Shown one piece after another: positions 1 through 10,691 of a stretch of DNA of 64,000 bases. The notes under the pieces were generated by a model. It had not been told where the DNA came from, ran no database searches, and saw only the letters and a list, made by a program, of their open reading frames with translations. Source of the stretch: Hawksworthiomyces lignivorus (Eukaryota; Ascomycota; Sordariomycetes; Ophiostomatales; Ophiostomataceae); the NCBI GenBank assembly GCA_002917075.1, contig NTMA01000020.1:248001-312000 (forward strand), given 5' to 3'. Position 1 is the first letter of the stretch; each line of letters opens with the position of its first letter. Made by a program: the position numbers and the translations under genes.

Positions 1-679
1 GCAAATTCTTTTTCATAGCCAAGAAAGAGTATATAGTGAGCAAATTGAACGCAAGTTGTCTTGAGCGTTGAGCATTGTTTGTCTCGTGAATTTGTGGTGA
101 AGAGACAAAAGCCACTCAGTAGACTGAATAGATAGAAGTGAGGTCGTCTTTGAGGTCTCTCATCAGCTTTCTGTTGCGTTGACTAAGGCACCCTCGGTCT
201 GGCCATGCGGCATTGCCCAATTTAGAAGCTTTGTAGTCTCTCGCAGTTACTAAAAGTCGCTAACTAACAGCTTGGTAGACAGCAGGAACGAGTGGGACGC
301 TACTGGTAAAATAAAAACCAGTTACGGATATAAGAAACATCGAACGGTTATGTAACTAAACAAACACCACCAGTAAACACGCACGTTTGATACCGGAAGG
401 TGAGTTACAAAGTGTGTACTGTGAAATGTGCCCAAGGGGATTGATTCTTTCTGTACAGGTACAGCAGCCTCAGGTAGTGGCAGCACTCAACAGAAGGGAA
501 TCCCAGACGAAGTTTAGACGGCATAACTAAGACTGGACTAAGATTCACTTATATATATGGCGAGGAGTCAACCCGCCTCGATCTCACTATCTACGAGTCA
601 CCTCGAGAGTTTTTAAAAAGGGATAAAATTTACTTTGAAGAATTGGATTATGGGCCCGTGAAGCATAATTGTATAACTG
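1..679. other. Intergenic, no gene seen
   Basis: Moderately A/T-rich sequence downstream of the minus-strand secreted-protein gene. No long reading frame with coding character and no recognisable RNA gene was seen on either strand. It probably holds that gene's 3' UTR. Confidence 0.5.
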
Positions 680-1279
680 CTAAGCTTGAACGTAGTGTGG
701 AATTAAGGCAATCGTAGAGCCTCCGTTTTGGAGATTGGTTGGACCCAGGTAGATCTGAAAGTTGTAGATGCCCGCTGCAGCAAACGCGTAAATATGCAGT
801 GGAGATGATGGAAGCCCTGACACCGAACATGATAGATCAACGTTCTCGACAGGCTGGCTGCACACGAGAGGTGTCCTAGGATTCATAGTGAGAGTATACG
901 CCGAGTCCGAATAGACAAAACTGTCGGTAGGATTATAGGTAATGTACAAGGATCCAGCCTTTAGAAAACCTGTGTCGGACTCTATGTGAAAAGGCTGAAC
1001 AGAGTAGCCAGAAATTATGGAGAGAAACTGGACGGGATCACTTGCACCTTGAACTTCGAGTGGATTGCCAGCGGCGATATAATTGGAAGGGTCGTCGACA
1101 AAGAGATTAAAGAAAGAAGACGACACAGAGGCTGACGGCGAGGACGAAGAACTGGAGCTTGTCCTGGTGCTGCTGCTACTGATGGAGCTGGTGCTGCTGC
1201 TGAGGATCGGCTTACAGCGACTAGCAGAGACCGCTAAGACTGCAGCTGCGAGGCTGAGGTAGGACGAGAGAGCACGCAT
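680..1279 (-). CDS. Small secreted Ser-rich protein, function unknown
   Basis: A single uninterrupted frame of 199 codons starts at a true ATG (complement of 1277-1279) and ends in TAG at 680-682. Residues 1 to about 20 form a signal peptide: a positive residue near the start (MRALSS), a hydrophobic Leu/Ala core, and a likely cleavage after AVSA. Residues about 27-52 are an almost pure Ser/Thr linker of the kind that is O-mannosylated in fungi. The rest (about 53-199) is a globular domain with three Cys (including SCSV and LVCS) and many aromatic and small residues. There is no transmembrane segment at the C-terminus and no clear GPI signal. The layout resembles fungal cell-surface proteins with a Ser/Thr stalk, but I do not recognise the domain. 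No intron is needed. Secretion is a firm inference; the role is unknown. Confidence 0.7.
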   Translation of the reverse strand: MRALSSYLSLAAAVLAVSASRCKPILSSSTSSISSSSTRTSSSSSSSPSASVSSSFFNLFVDDPSNYIAAGNPLEVQGASDPVQFLSIISGYSVQPFHIESDTGFLKAGSLYITYNPTDSFVYSDSAYTLTMNPRTPLVCSQPVENVDLSCSVSGLPSSPLHIYAFAAAGIYNFQIYLGPTNLQNGGSTIALIPHYVQA

Positions 1280-2314
1280 GGCAGGACGAGCTGGCGAATA
1301 GCAATAAATGATGAATATAAAACGAGGGACTTAAAAAAAAAAAAGGGACAAGGAGAGAAGAGGGTAAGAAGACAGAGAATGAAGCGATTCGTCTCACTTT
1401 TATGGCGGATGAAGGTCGACATTAATCTTCTAACCTATAATGTATGTTATTAGTATCCATCTCGTTTAGCCACTGTGACGTAGTAATATTACATGTACGC
1501 TTACAGAGTAACTGAGTAGTATTTATATATATTTATTGGCTTTAGTACGACGTATCCGTACGAGTAGGCGTATTTTATCTAGTACAGACTACGGGAAGTT
1601 CAAAGAGCCAATAATGTATACTTAATGACATTCTCTATTTACGTAGTCCGTATTACACGGATTGTTGAACCTGGCTCTCTCTCATTTTTCAGTCAATAGT
1701 CTCACAAAAATTGATATAAGTGAATCTGCCAATATACTCCACAGGATATAATACAATACGACATTAGCTTGAAACAAAAAAAAAATAAATAAAATATCTA
1801 GCTTCAACACAGAAATGAGCACGTACGTGTAGTTATTGCTTTAGCGCTATGGTTTTCTTCTTTGACCGATGGAGTGGTTGCGGAACATCAAGAGGAGCCA
1901 TGACACGAGAGTTGCGAATCATTTCAACACAATGACCGTTGGATGTATCTCAACGGATCCTCGGCAATCCAGCTACAAATCCCTTCTCATTCGTTTGCCA
2001 CCCTGACAAGGGCATGATATTTTCGTCGAAAAAATTACACATTGAAGCAAGAAAGCGCTATTGTGGCCGCTGCTTCTGGCGGTCTTTGTGGTGCAGAGTT
2101 TTGTCTCTATTTACTATATGCGTGTGCTTGTGTACCGTGGAAAATCAGTCTAAAGGAAGACACAAGTCATAAGAACAAAAGAGAAAAGGAAAAAATAGCT
2201 AATAATAAAGCGTAATATGAACATCTTAACAAGTCGGCAGTGCTCACATAGGGCTTCTCCTAGTCTTGAGTTGCGATGGCTAGCCGCAGTTGATAGATCG
2301 ACTGGAAGGATGTA

Positions 2315-2372
2315 CCCTCCTCTTTTAGAGGGATTTGTTAGTCCGTCAATTGCTAAAAAAGAGGGAGGAGCG
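2315..2372. repeat. Imperfect inverted repeat, C/T-rich arm and G/A-rich arm
   Basis: The left arm around 2317-2331 (CCTCCTCTTTTAG) is nearly the reverse complement of the right arm around 2353-2370 (CTAAAAAAGAGGGAGG), with two extra bases in the right arm. About 22 bases lie between the arms. It could form a long hairpin in DNA or RNA. No function is evident. Confidence 0.5.
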
Positions 2373-2440
2373 CGAAGCGCGAGAGGTCGAGTCTCTCACT
2401 AAAAAGCAGAGCAAAACAGAAAGGCTATGTACACCGCGCG

Positions 2441-2474
2441 CGGCACAGCCAGGTACCTGGAGCTGGCTCTGCCG
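2441..2474. repeat. 12-bp inverted repeat with 10-base loop
   Basis: The left arm CGGCACAGCCAG (2441-2452) pairs with the right arm CTGGCTCTGCCG (2463-2474) at 11 of 12 positions. The loop carries GTACC. It lies about 400 bases upstream of the HAD-protein start codon, so it could be a promoter or leader element, but this is only a position-based guess. Confidence 0.55.
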
Positions 2475-2872
2475 GGTATATTCGACGGTCGGCGCTTCGA
2501 CCTAGGTGCGCAAGTCGTGGGAGGAGCCGCGTTGGGTTGGTTTTGACTAAGCCATACTGCCAAGTGAAAGAGTACACTCTTACCTGCAATGCAAGTAAGC
2601 CATATAGTACTTAAACACTGCTTATATGGTCAGCAAACGAAAAGAGCCTCAACCTGAGCTCTTCGTTCTCCCATCAGCTACCACAACCTACAGCCTTCCG
2701 GTTGCCTCTGTTTTCAAGAGGGACTTCCCGCCCTCCAACAACAGTCGAATATACCATCGGTCCTCCTCCCAAGCCAACCTGTTCCTGGTCAGCAGAATCT
2801 TCGCATGTTCTGCCTATGATCCTTCCCGGCCTTCGATTGACGATCCGCATTGGCACTCTTCGTCGTCGACCC

Positions 2873-5008
2873 ATGGCCTTGTCCGCTTCGGCGGCCTATG
2901 CTGCCGCCAGAATGCAGCAGCCTCAGCCGCAGCAGCAATATTCACAGACGGTCGCCGCAAACAACATGAGCAGCTTTACGAGCAGCGCAGCTGCAAGCTC
3001 AAGTTTCAGCAATAGCAATGCCGTCAACACTGGCAGCGCGAGCAATGCCGTCGCCAGCGGCCCAGTGAATGGCACGCCAACCTACACCACGACGGCCCTG
3101 AGTCGCTGGTCCCTGTTAAATCACAAGCTGCCGCCTGCCGACTCAATACAGAACATACACGTCTACGACTTCGATAACACCTGTAGGTTTTCAATTCTTG
3201 GGTTCTTTTTGCTTTGTTCCGCAACTTGTCTGCGTAACCTCGGCTGACCCACTGTCTTCTCTGTTCCGCACGGCCTAACAGTATTCAAAACCCCCCTGCC
3301 AAATTCGAAGCTGTGGAACGCCTCCACCGTGGGATACCTGTCCAGCTGGGACGTCTTCGCCACCGGCGGCTGGTGGCACGACGTGCGCATCCTCGCGGCC
3401 ACAGGCCGCGGCCTGGAAGAGGAGGAGCCGCGCGCCTGGGAGGGGTGGTGGAACGAGCAGGTCGTGGAGCTGGTGCGGCTGTCGGAGAAGCAGCCCGGCA
3501 CGCTGTGCGTGCTGCTGACGGGCCGATCGGAGCAGGGGTTCAGCGAACTGATCCAGCGCATGGTGGGCAGCAAGGAGCTGCGGTTCGACATGATCACGCT
3601 GAAGCCGGCCGCGGGGCCCAGCAACGAGAAGTTTGCCAGCACCATGGCCTTCAAGCAAGCGTTTCTCGAGACCCTCATGGAGACGTACCGGCTCGCCGGT
3701 GAGATCCGCATCTACGAGGACCGCCCGCGCCACGTCGAGGGCTTTCGCGAGTTCCTGGTGCAGTATAACGAGCGGCGGCAGAAGCAGCAGCAGCAGCAGC
3801 CGCCGCTGCCGCCGGCGGAAGCGGCCTCGTCCTCGTCGGCAGCGGCAGTGCCACCGCCCGCGACGGGGGGCGCGCCCATCGCGGGCGAGGTGGTGCACGT
3901 GGTCGAGACGGCGACCACGCTGGACCCCGTCATCGAGGTGGCCGAGGTGCAGCACATGATCAACTGCCACAACGCGGCGGGCGGCGGCAGCGAGCGCAAG
4001 CGCCTGGGCCGCCTGGCCCTACGCAAGACGGTCTTCTTCACGGGGTACCTGCTCAAGGAGGCCGATACGCGGCGCATGCTGGGGCTCCTGCAGGTGCCGC
4101 CGCACGTCGCCCGCCGCGACCTCAAGTACCACGGCAACAGCATCATGATCTCGCCGCGCACCTGCCCGCCCCACATCCTGGCCAAGGTCGGCGGCATGGG
4201 CAGCAAGCTGGCCTGGCGCGTCGAGGCCCTCGGCCACGTCGAGAACACCGTCTGGGCCGCCCGCGTCCGCCCCGTCGTGCCCTCCGCCACCGTCCACACC
4301 GCTGAGCCCAACCCGCTGGTCGTCCTGGCCGTCTACCGCAGCGCCCGGCCCCACGACGCCGGCCGCATCCGCAAGTGGCACCCCGTGCCCGCCGACCAGG
4401 CCTTTGAGTTTGAGACTACCGTCGCCGAGAAGGCCGTGCTGCGCGTCGAGGCCGAGCACTCCGGCGCCGCCGCCGCTACCGCCGCCGTCGCCGCCGCTGC
4501 GGCAGACAAGGACAACAGCAGCGGCGGCCACCCAGAAGAGAGCGAGAGCCAAAACTCCACCAAACCGCCGCCGGCCAAGCGGAAACGCGCCGCCGCCGGC
4601 GTGGGCCGGCCCCGCCCCAACCCTTCCAGCGCCATCCCGACGCAGCCGGCCGCTTTTGTGCCCCAGCGGCAGCCCGGCGGACCCAACTCGTTTGGGCCGC
4701 TGGCTGGCGGCGGTGGCGGCGGTGGTCGCGGCCACCATTTTCAGCCTTCCGGTCGCGGCGGGCGCGGGGGCATGGGCAGCGGCGGAGGCTTCCGCGGACA
4801 GGGTTATGCTACGGCCCGCGGCGGCGGACACCGTGGTGGCGGTGGTGGTCCTGGTGGCGGCGGCGCGTCAGCGCGCGGTGGGCGCGGTGGCGGTCCGGTA
4901 GGGAAACCATCTGGTCGGCACGGCCACCACTTCTACCAGTCGCTGGACGATGCCGGAGCCTCCGGGGCGGCACCCGTGCAGCCCATCGTTTACGACGATG
5001 CTTCGTAG
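2873..5008 (+). CDS. Swiss Army Knife RNA repair-like HAD-superfamily protein with RGG tail
   Basis: Two exons, 2873-3182 and 3282-5008, are joined by a 99-nt GT-AG intron that falls inside HAD motif I. Splicing yields DFDNTLFKTP, the DxDxT nucleophile motif typical of this family. Further HAD signatures are LLTGR (motif II) and IYEDRPRHVEGF (acidic motif IV). The N-terminus is Ala/Gln/Ser-rich. A globular HAD domain follows, then a basic KRKR patch and a C-terminal tail packed with Gly and RGG/RGGR boxes, which points to RNA binding and arginine methylation. The start at 2873 (CCCATGGCC) has the best context; an in-frame ATG at 2816 would add 19 residues. The family name comes from a predicted role in RNA repair and does not prove an activity. 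The substrate is unknown. Long antisense frames here are by-products of GC-rich codons. Confidence 0.85.
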
Positions 5009-5698
5009 CGTAGGGAGCGGGAGAGACGCCGGCGAGAGTATAAAAGCACGATTTGGAACATGCGGAAAACTTGCTACCATGAAAATATGATCTGGGGCCC
5101 GGGGTAATTTTACAAAATGGAAAAGGCGAGGCAAAAAGGCAACAAAAGGATGTTTTGCTCAGAAAAATAATGTATGGTATGAAGCTCCAGGCTTTCTACT
5201 CGAGTAATATAATGATACCCTTAAATGAATCCAGCGGTGAGAGGGCTTTCACTTGCCAATGACATAAGCGGAGGGTCCGTGGAGTAGCGCGTACAAGTAG
5301 CAGCTCAGCTTCTCTAGGTTCATCAATTCTCTCTTTCGTAAACATAAGGATAAATCTGTAGATGCACATACTTGATTCATGTTGCTTCAATCTCTCCGGC
5401 CTATGACCTAGCTTACATTGTGGTCTAGCTTGCAAAGTGGTGCACTTGTTGTGCATCTGCAGGAGGTCTGACTCGGATAGTTGCATTAAAGATTCTTGTA
5501 TGCGATTTTAGTGTCAAGAAAGAAAAAAATTTGGTCACTTCATGGCTTCCAATTTTCACATCAACAGAATTCACACATTGGCAGCTTCAAACATTTTTAT
5601 GCCAGCTCATTTCGAGATCATTTTCATTCTTCAACATTGGATTTTCTATAAACCAATCACAAATCCAAGCCAACAGCAGCAACAACTACATCTATAAA
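5009..5698. other. Intergenic: 3' end of HAD gene and promoter/leader of RSA3
   Basis: No coding sequence was supported. The last 150 bases are C/A/T-rich with scattered CAA and CATC motifs, typical of a fungal transcript leader, and run into the ATAAAATGG start of the next gene. Confidence 0.5.
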
Positions 5699-6040
5699 AT
5701 GGCGTCCGACGCACCATCGTCTAAGCCGTCGTCTTCGTCGGCGACGGCCGCCGCCTTTGAGGCGTTCTACCTCCAGCGGGCCACCGCCGAGTTCGCCGAG
5801 GACCTGGACCAGCTGCGGCAGGCCCCTGATTTCGTCGTCCCGGCTGTGGGCGGCGACGGCAATAGCGCCAGCGGAAGCGGCAAGGCGGCCTCCGCCACCG
5901 CCGCGGACAACTCCCTGCAGATGCTGATCGGGGCGCTGCGGCAGGGGGCAGCTATGTTCACACCAGAGCAGCAGCGGCGGATCGTGGAGAGCGCTAGCGC
6001 TCAGAGTGCCAAGACGGCCGAAGACGCCCAGGATGAGTGA
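5699..6040 (+). CDS. RSA3: Ribosome assembly protein 3 (Rsa3)
   Basis: An intronless frame of 113 codons. The start at 5699 (AAAATGGCG, good context) is preferred; the frame stays open upstream but those codons look like leader sequence. The protein has a Ser/Ala-rich N-terminus, then the family core FEAFYLQRATAEFAEDLDQL, which matches the Rsa3 pattern F-x-x-FYL-x-x-x-T-x-EF-x-x-DLD-x-x-R. A Gly/Ser/Ala spacer follows, then a second conserved helix (MLIGALRQGAAMFTPEQQRR) and an acidic C-terminus. In yeast, Rsa3 is a nucleolar factor for 60S subunit biogenesis that associates with Dbp6 and the early pre-60S particle. The length is normal to slightly long because of the low-complexity spacer. 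Assignment rests on the two conserved blocks. Confidence 0.85.
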   Translation: MASDAPSSKPSSSSATAAAFEAFYLQRATAEFAEDLDQLRQAPDFVVPAVGGDGNSASGSGKAASATAADNSLQMLIGALRQGAAMFTPEQQRRIVESASAQSAKTAEDAQDE

Positions 6041-6942
6041 ACCGCCAGCGGCAGCTAGAGGCAGCGACGGCAGCTGCTCAGTCATTTGAGAAGAGTCTCT
6101 CGGCAGTGTACGAAGATTGCCGCAGGACCACACTACAGTATCAAACAGCATTTCTATCACATTCCGGCTGCGCTATCCAGAGGAGACGATGAGGTGTTGT
6201 AGCGCCAGTCTCGACCTCCCTGATGATAGTGCTACCGAGCGCTACGAGGGAGCCAGAATCAAAGAATGCGGGAACCCAACCGAGGGCTTAGGTCAGCTTG
6301 CCAGCCTGCCTGCACCTTTTTGCGCCTGTTGGTACTAAAATTCGACTGAGCCTGGCCCAGAACCTACGTCATCATTCAGGCCAACAGCTTGGTTAGTCAT
6401 GGCCTGGCCACAAGGCACACCTAAAAAAGTGCCACTGGGTTGGCTAGGCGATGACGAACTAGCAGAGAAGTACAGCCTCTTAAGTTACTGCCAAGTACAT
6501 GAAAGCAAATGTTGTTAGGCCATCAAAATTATAATGCAATATAGCAGAATACTGCTATTAAATTCAAGAGCTTACCATTGGGACGTCCTACCGGCGAACC
6601 AAGGTATTGGATATATAAATGAGGGAAAGCAACATGGGTATCTTTGAAGTCGACTTTGAAAGAAAATGTCAAAAGGGATATATAAGGAAAGAAGAAGAAA
6701 TGAAATATGTGACCTCTCCTCCCAAAAGTTAGCGGTAGAATAAGAAAATCCATGTCTAAAATCCAACGAGCTACACACTCCCTCAGAAGTCCACCAAACA
6801 GTCCTGGGTATCATCTCCACTATTAAAGTTCCGTTTCATTAGTATTATTGCCGTCTTATCGGTCGTGATTTTGTTATTATCCGGGTTGTGAGTGCCGTAT
6901 CCAAGTGCCATTATTTTAGGATTTGGAGGTCAGATTGTTGGC
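6041..6942. other. Intergenic between convergent RSA3 and YTP1-like genes
   Basis: This contains the 3' UTRs of two tail-to-tail genes. The middle is A/T-rich. Short open frames occur on both strands, but none has a plausible start, domain or splice structure. Confidence 0.5.
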
Positions 6943-9073
6943 TTAGGACAGACGGTAAGAACCAGACGGGCGGCCAGACTCCTTGCGGACGGCCCAGCCC
7001 TTCAAGGCAATCATCAGAATGACCCAGGCCATCAGCAGACCAACCAGGCCGGTAGTGACCGTATACATAAACATCGCGTCAAGCTTGTAGTGAATCATGC
7101 CAGTCACAGTGTCACCCGACTGTAAATTTGTTAGCGTTTTGACTTTGTTTCGTTTTTAGACATTAATCTTTTGAGTAGAGACGTACGCTAGCCATGAAAA
7201 TAATACCGCCGGCAATCAGGCCAAAGGAGGCAAGGAGCTCAGTAGGCGGCCGCGACGGGAGAATCGACTTCGGCGGCTTCAGATACATCAGGACGTAGGT
7301 GAAGCCGCGGGCAAACGAGGCACCGGTCAGCAAGTTGCCCCACTGCTTGTGCACCATGCTCGAGATCATGGTCTGCTGCGTGTGCGAGCTCATCATGATG
7401 CCTAGCAGCAGAATGACCAGCGCCGGAATAGGGTTGATGGAGAACTCGTACTGGCGGGGAGGGCGCAGGGCCTCGCGCTCCTCGTCGTGGTAGTTGTGTT
7501 CGGGGTACTCATGGGCTGCTTCAGTCACCGTCGTGTTCAGCAGATCACGGATACGAGTCGACTCAATCAACATGCCACACTAGTCGTTCTACGTCAGTTC
7601 TCTGTCGTTCTCCACACTAATTTTTTCAGTGTGTTGGGTGCGTGAACTCACCAGACCACCGCCAAGGAAGAGAACAGTGATGGAAACGTGCTCCAAATCC
7701 TGCGCGCTCCACTCTCCGCCAGCGTTGCCCAGATGCTCCAGGAAGATGTTGGTTGAGCCGTAGAAGAAGATAAGGAAGCTCTCGGCAAACTCAGCAGATG
7801 GGCGCCACTTGTTCGACGCCGACTTGGGCCGCATGTTCCATGCCCAACCCAATTCGCCAAAGCAGCCAGCCCAGCGACCGAGAGTAAGAATACCGAGCCA
7901 AAAGAAAACGCCGCCCTTGATCCAGTGTGCCAGACCGCTGAAGACGCCGTGTCCCTCCTGTTCTTCTCGTTAGTGCGATTCTAGCTCACATCGCGACCGG
8001 GAAGTGGGGGCGGAGGCACTTACAAAGAAACGCGCATATGCAATAATGCCGAGAGCAAACGCAATGAAACCCAAAATCAAAATGGTCCGGTCAACAAAGT
8101 TGCAGACGAAAAGCAGAACACGCCAGGCCCGCGAAGAGATCTTGCTGGCCACAGTGTTCGCCAGCGCGAACACGCGACCGCCGTGGTGGAGATCAGTAGA
8201 CGGCACACGCGCCTCTTCCAGGTCCTCGTCGGCAAAGTCGTCGTACTGGCCGCTGGGGTTGGACTCGTCGCAGCTTTCCTTCTGCCGCTCGGACTCATTG
8301 TCCAACGTGGTGACAGAGTTGCTGCGGAGCGACGCCGTGTTCGGCTCCGTACCCTGGCCGCTGTCGTTGGAGAGGCGGTAGCCCGATGACTGGCGGCGGT
8401 GGCGGATGTGGTGCGCAGCCAGCGCCTCGGTGGACACCGGAATGAATGCGCGACGCTCGCTGCTAGAAACACCGTTGCTGTCACTGCTGGTGACGCCATT
8501 GAATGCGCCAGCCACACGCGCCAAGAGGCCAATCACAACCTGAGCAGAGACCACCCATGTCGCAATCCAGCCGACCTTGTGGTGGGCGTTGTTCGGATAC
8601 AGATCAGGCGTGCTCGCATTGTAGATGGTAGAGACGAGCACACCAGCGCCATTTGTGGCCAGAAAAACCAGCTGCGCAGGCAAGGTGTACCGCGACCGCG
8701 CAAGAGACAGCATGACCGCTAGAGAACGTTAGAAAACCACAAATCGTAGACTTCTTTGAATCTCCCGCATCTGGAGAGCAAGAAACCTACCAACTGGCAG
8801 CGCAAAGACCCAGCCGAGTGTCATAAGCGCGATATGGGCGTACATCAGACCGGCGTGCTCCGGATGCGAAAAATACGTGGGCGGATAGACTATTGGTTCA
8901 CCATCTGCTGTTGTGTTTGTGCCGTTGCTTGCTTTCACACTGCCCATGTCCATGCCGCCCATGTCCATGCCCTCATCGCCGCCGTGCGCAAGCGCAGCGG
9001 CGGGGGCGAGAGCCAGGACGAGGACGCCAACGGCAAGGGACGAGGAAAGGAGCGATCGTGCTATGGACCGCAT
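6943..9073 (-). CDS. Ytp1-like multi-pass membrane protein
   Basis: Five exons on the minus strand: 9073-8791, 8718-8024, 7957-7652, 7579-7187 and 7119-6943. All four introns are GT-AG, and the phases join cleanly to 617 codons. The N-terminus is a signal peptide followed by a Gly/Asp/Met-rich lumenal stretch (GMDMGGMDMG, a possible metal-binding patch). An HPEHAGLMYAH segment and a membrane helix follow, as in the DUF2427 domain that precedes the Ytp1 domain. A long Ser/acidic loop (about residues 175-270) separates two membrane blocks. The C-terminal half has about six more hydrophobic helices, including GHGVFSGLAHWIKGG and a conserved SSHTQQTMISS segment. Yeast Ytp1 is a vacuole/plasma-membrane-type protein of unknown function. 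Family assignment is strong; the biochemical role is unknown. Confidence 0.88.
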
Positions 9074-9729
9074 ATTGTCTTTGTCGTTTGATTTGATTTG
9101 AATTTCTGTCTTCTTTTCAACAGATTACAGCTTCTCGCTTTTTGTCGGCTAGTTTGCGTCGATTTCCCGAGCTTCACAGCTGTAATTGGAGCTCTTGGAG
9201 GCGTCAGGAAGCTGCAAAATAGCTCAAACTTGCCGCTAACAGGCTGGATTTCTTCTTTTACGTCGCAGTACGTTGCAAATACAGCTTCTTAAGCTTGTGA
9301 ATGTGCAAATAATCTTGGAAGTCTGCTGCTGGAAAGCAATGCCGTGAAAATGCGAAAGCTCAATATGCAAAAAGAATACAAGCTCCGGAACGCTGTATAT
9401 ATCAAGCGACAATACGTTTGTAAGCAGCAGGAGACCAGGGAGAGTCTAGAGCAGCTTCAGGAACAGCGTGAGCCGTTGCGTCATAGGCTAGAATGGCGTA
9501 GGAGGTCTGAGACTCGGCGGGAGAGGTGTGAGAAGTGTCTAACTTTTTCGGGAGAGAAGAGAGACAAGAGATGAAGGGAGAAAGGAGCCTAGACCGTCGT
9601 GAAGACTGCAGAGAGAAGAGGGAAGAGAGCAGGAAGGGAAGAGAAGAGGAAGAGAGCCAGAGAGCAGCAGAAGAGGTGGCGATGGGAGGGTATACATACA
9701 TAAAAGAAGAAAGCTACGATAGAAGATTT

Positions 9730-9743
9730 GGGGGGGGGGGGGG
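9730..9743. repeat. G14 homopolymer
   Basis: Fourteen consecutive G residues follow a purine-rich tract on the plus strand. It is a simple-sequence tract with G-quadruplex potential. Confidence 0.9.
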
Positions 9744-10671
9744 TGTATGTGTTCTACGACTACCAGAATACTGTACAGAGCGGATTGGTAATATATACGT
9801 TCGATTATGGGAATGCAGGCATGAAGGCCATGGAAAAAAAAGAAGGAGCTATTCACACGCGGAGTAAAGCACAAAAGCCGTACCGCAGGTTGTCAGGAGG
9901 GCAAGAACGATGGAGACGCTTTCACTCCTCGGGCTCCGAGCCCCGGTTTTGCGGGACCCCCTTGAACCTTCTTTTTGCCTTCTTTCTTGGTGTCTGATGC
10001 AGCGATGGGAATTGAGTCAGACCACCCGTGCACTCCGCAAATGGGAGTGACATAACAAAGGAGAGGTGCTCAGGTAGCTCAGCAGGGCAGCTGAGAAAAT
10101 GAGTGACTCTGGGTCTCGATGACGAGTTTGTACCCGAAACAGCCCAGGCTTCTTGGTGTATTACTCGTGGTGCGCCGATGTAGGTGTAATGCTCGCAACT
10201 AAATTGCAGTTTTGGGAAATAGTCAATGTGCAGGGAAGAGTGAAAGAAGGAGCCTTGGGGTCTGAGGGTGGCCATCCGAGCATCCCGAGAGCGCAAGGGA
10301 AAAAAAAAATTTTTGTGATGGACTGATAGTGTAAGTCGGTCGCTGTAGAAGCAACAAGAAAGAAGTTATGGCGTCGTGACTGTGTTAGTGGCGGGGCGGT
10401 AAAGCATGCATGGGTAGCTCTTCTCCACACAGTTTTCTTAGCACAGTACGGGTCCGACTTACACGCGTCAGCCACTTGTACCGGCCAAGTCTCTGCAGCA
10501 ACGCTAGGCACGCTGCATCGCCCGCTGCATCGCACGCCGGGGTACACCGTATCTACCTGCTTGGCAAGCCCTGGGGCCAAGGTTGACCAACAACGTAGGT
10601 GGTTTGTATCTTACAGAGCACAGAAGGATAATACGCCGTGGTAGCGAAGGGTGCGCGGAACAAGGCCAGCT

Positions 10672-10691
10672 CAGGCCAGCTCAGGCCAGCC
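10672..10691. repeat. 10-bp tandem repeat
   Basis: The unit AGGCCAGCTC repeats just over two times, and a diverged partial copy (AGGCCAGCC) follows. It is a small local duplication in the gene-poor block with no gene attached. Confidence 0.7.

Larger units (their letters stand above)
1280..2815. other. Intergenic between divergent genes, with inverted repeats
   Basis: This 1.5-kb spacer separates the minus-strand secreted-protein gene from the plus-strand HAD gene, so it must hold both promoters. The part near 1330-1345 has an A-run just upstream of the secreted-protein start. Two inverted repeats lie in the right half and are listed separately. No coding region could be supported. Confidence 0.5.

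Noticed and set aside
2370..2402. T-arm-like hairpin suggesting a tRNA gene
   Set aside because: The stem-loop lacks the invariant TTC of the T loop, and no matching D-arm, anticodon arm or full acceptor stem could be laid out upstream.
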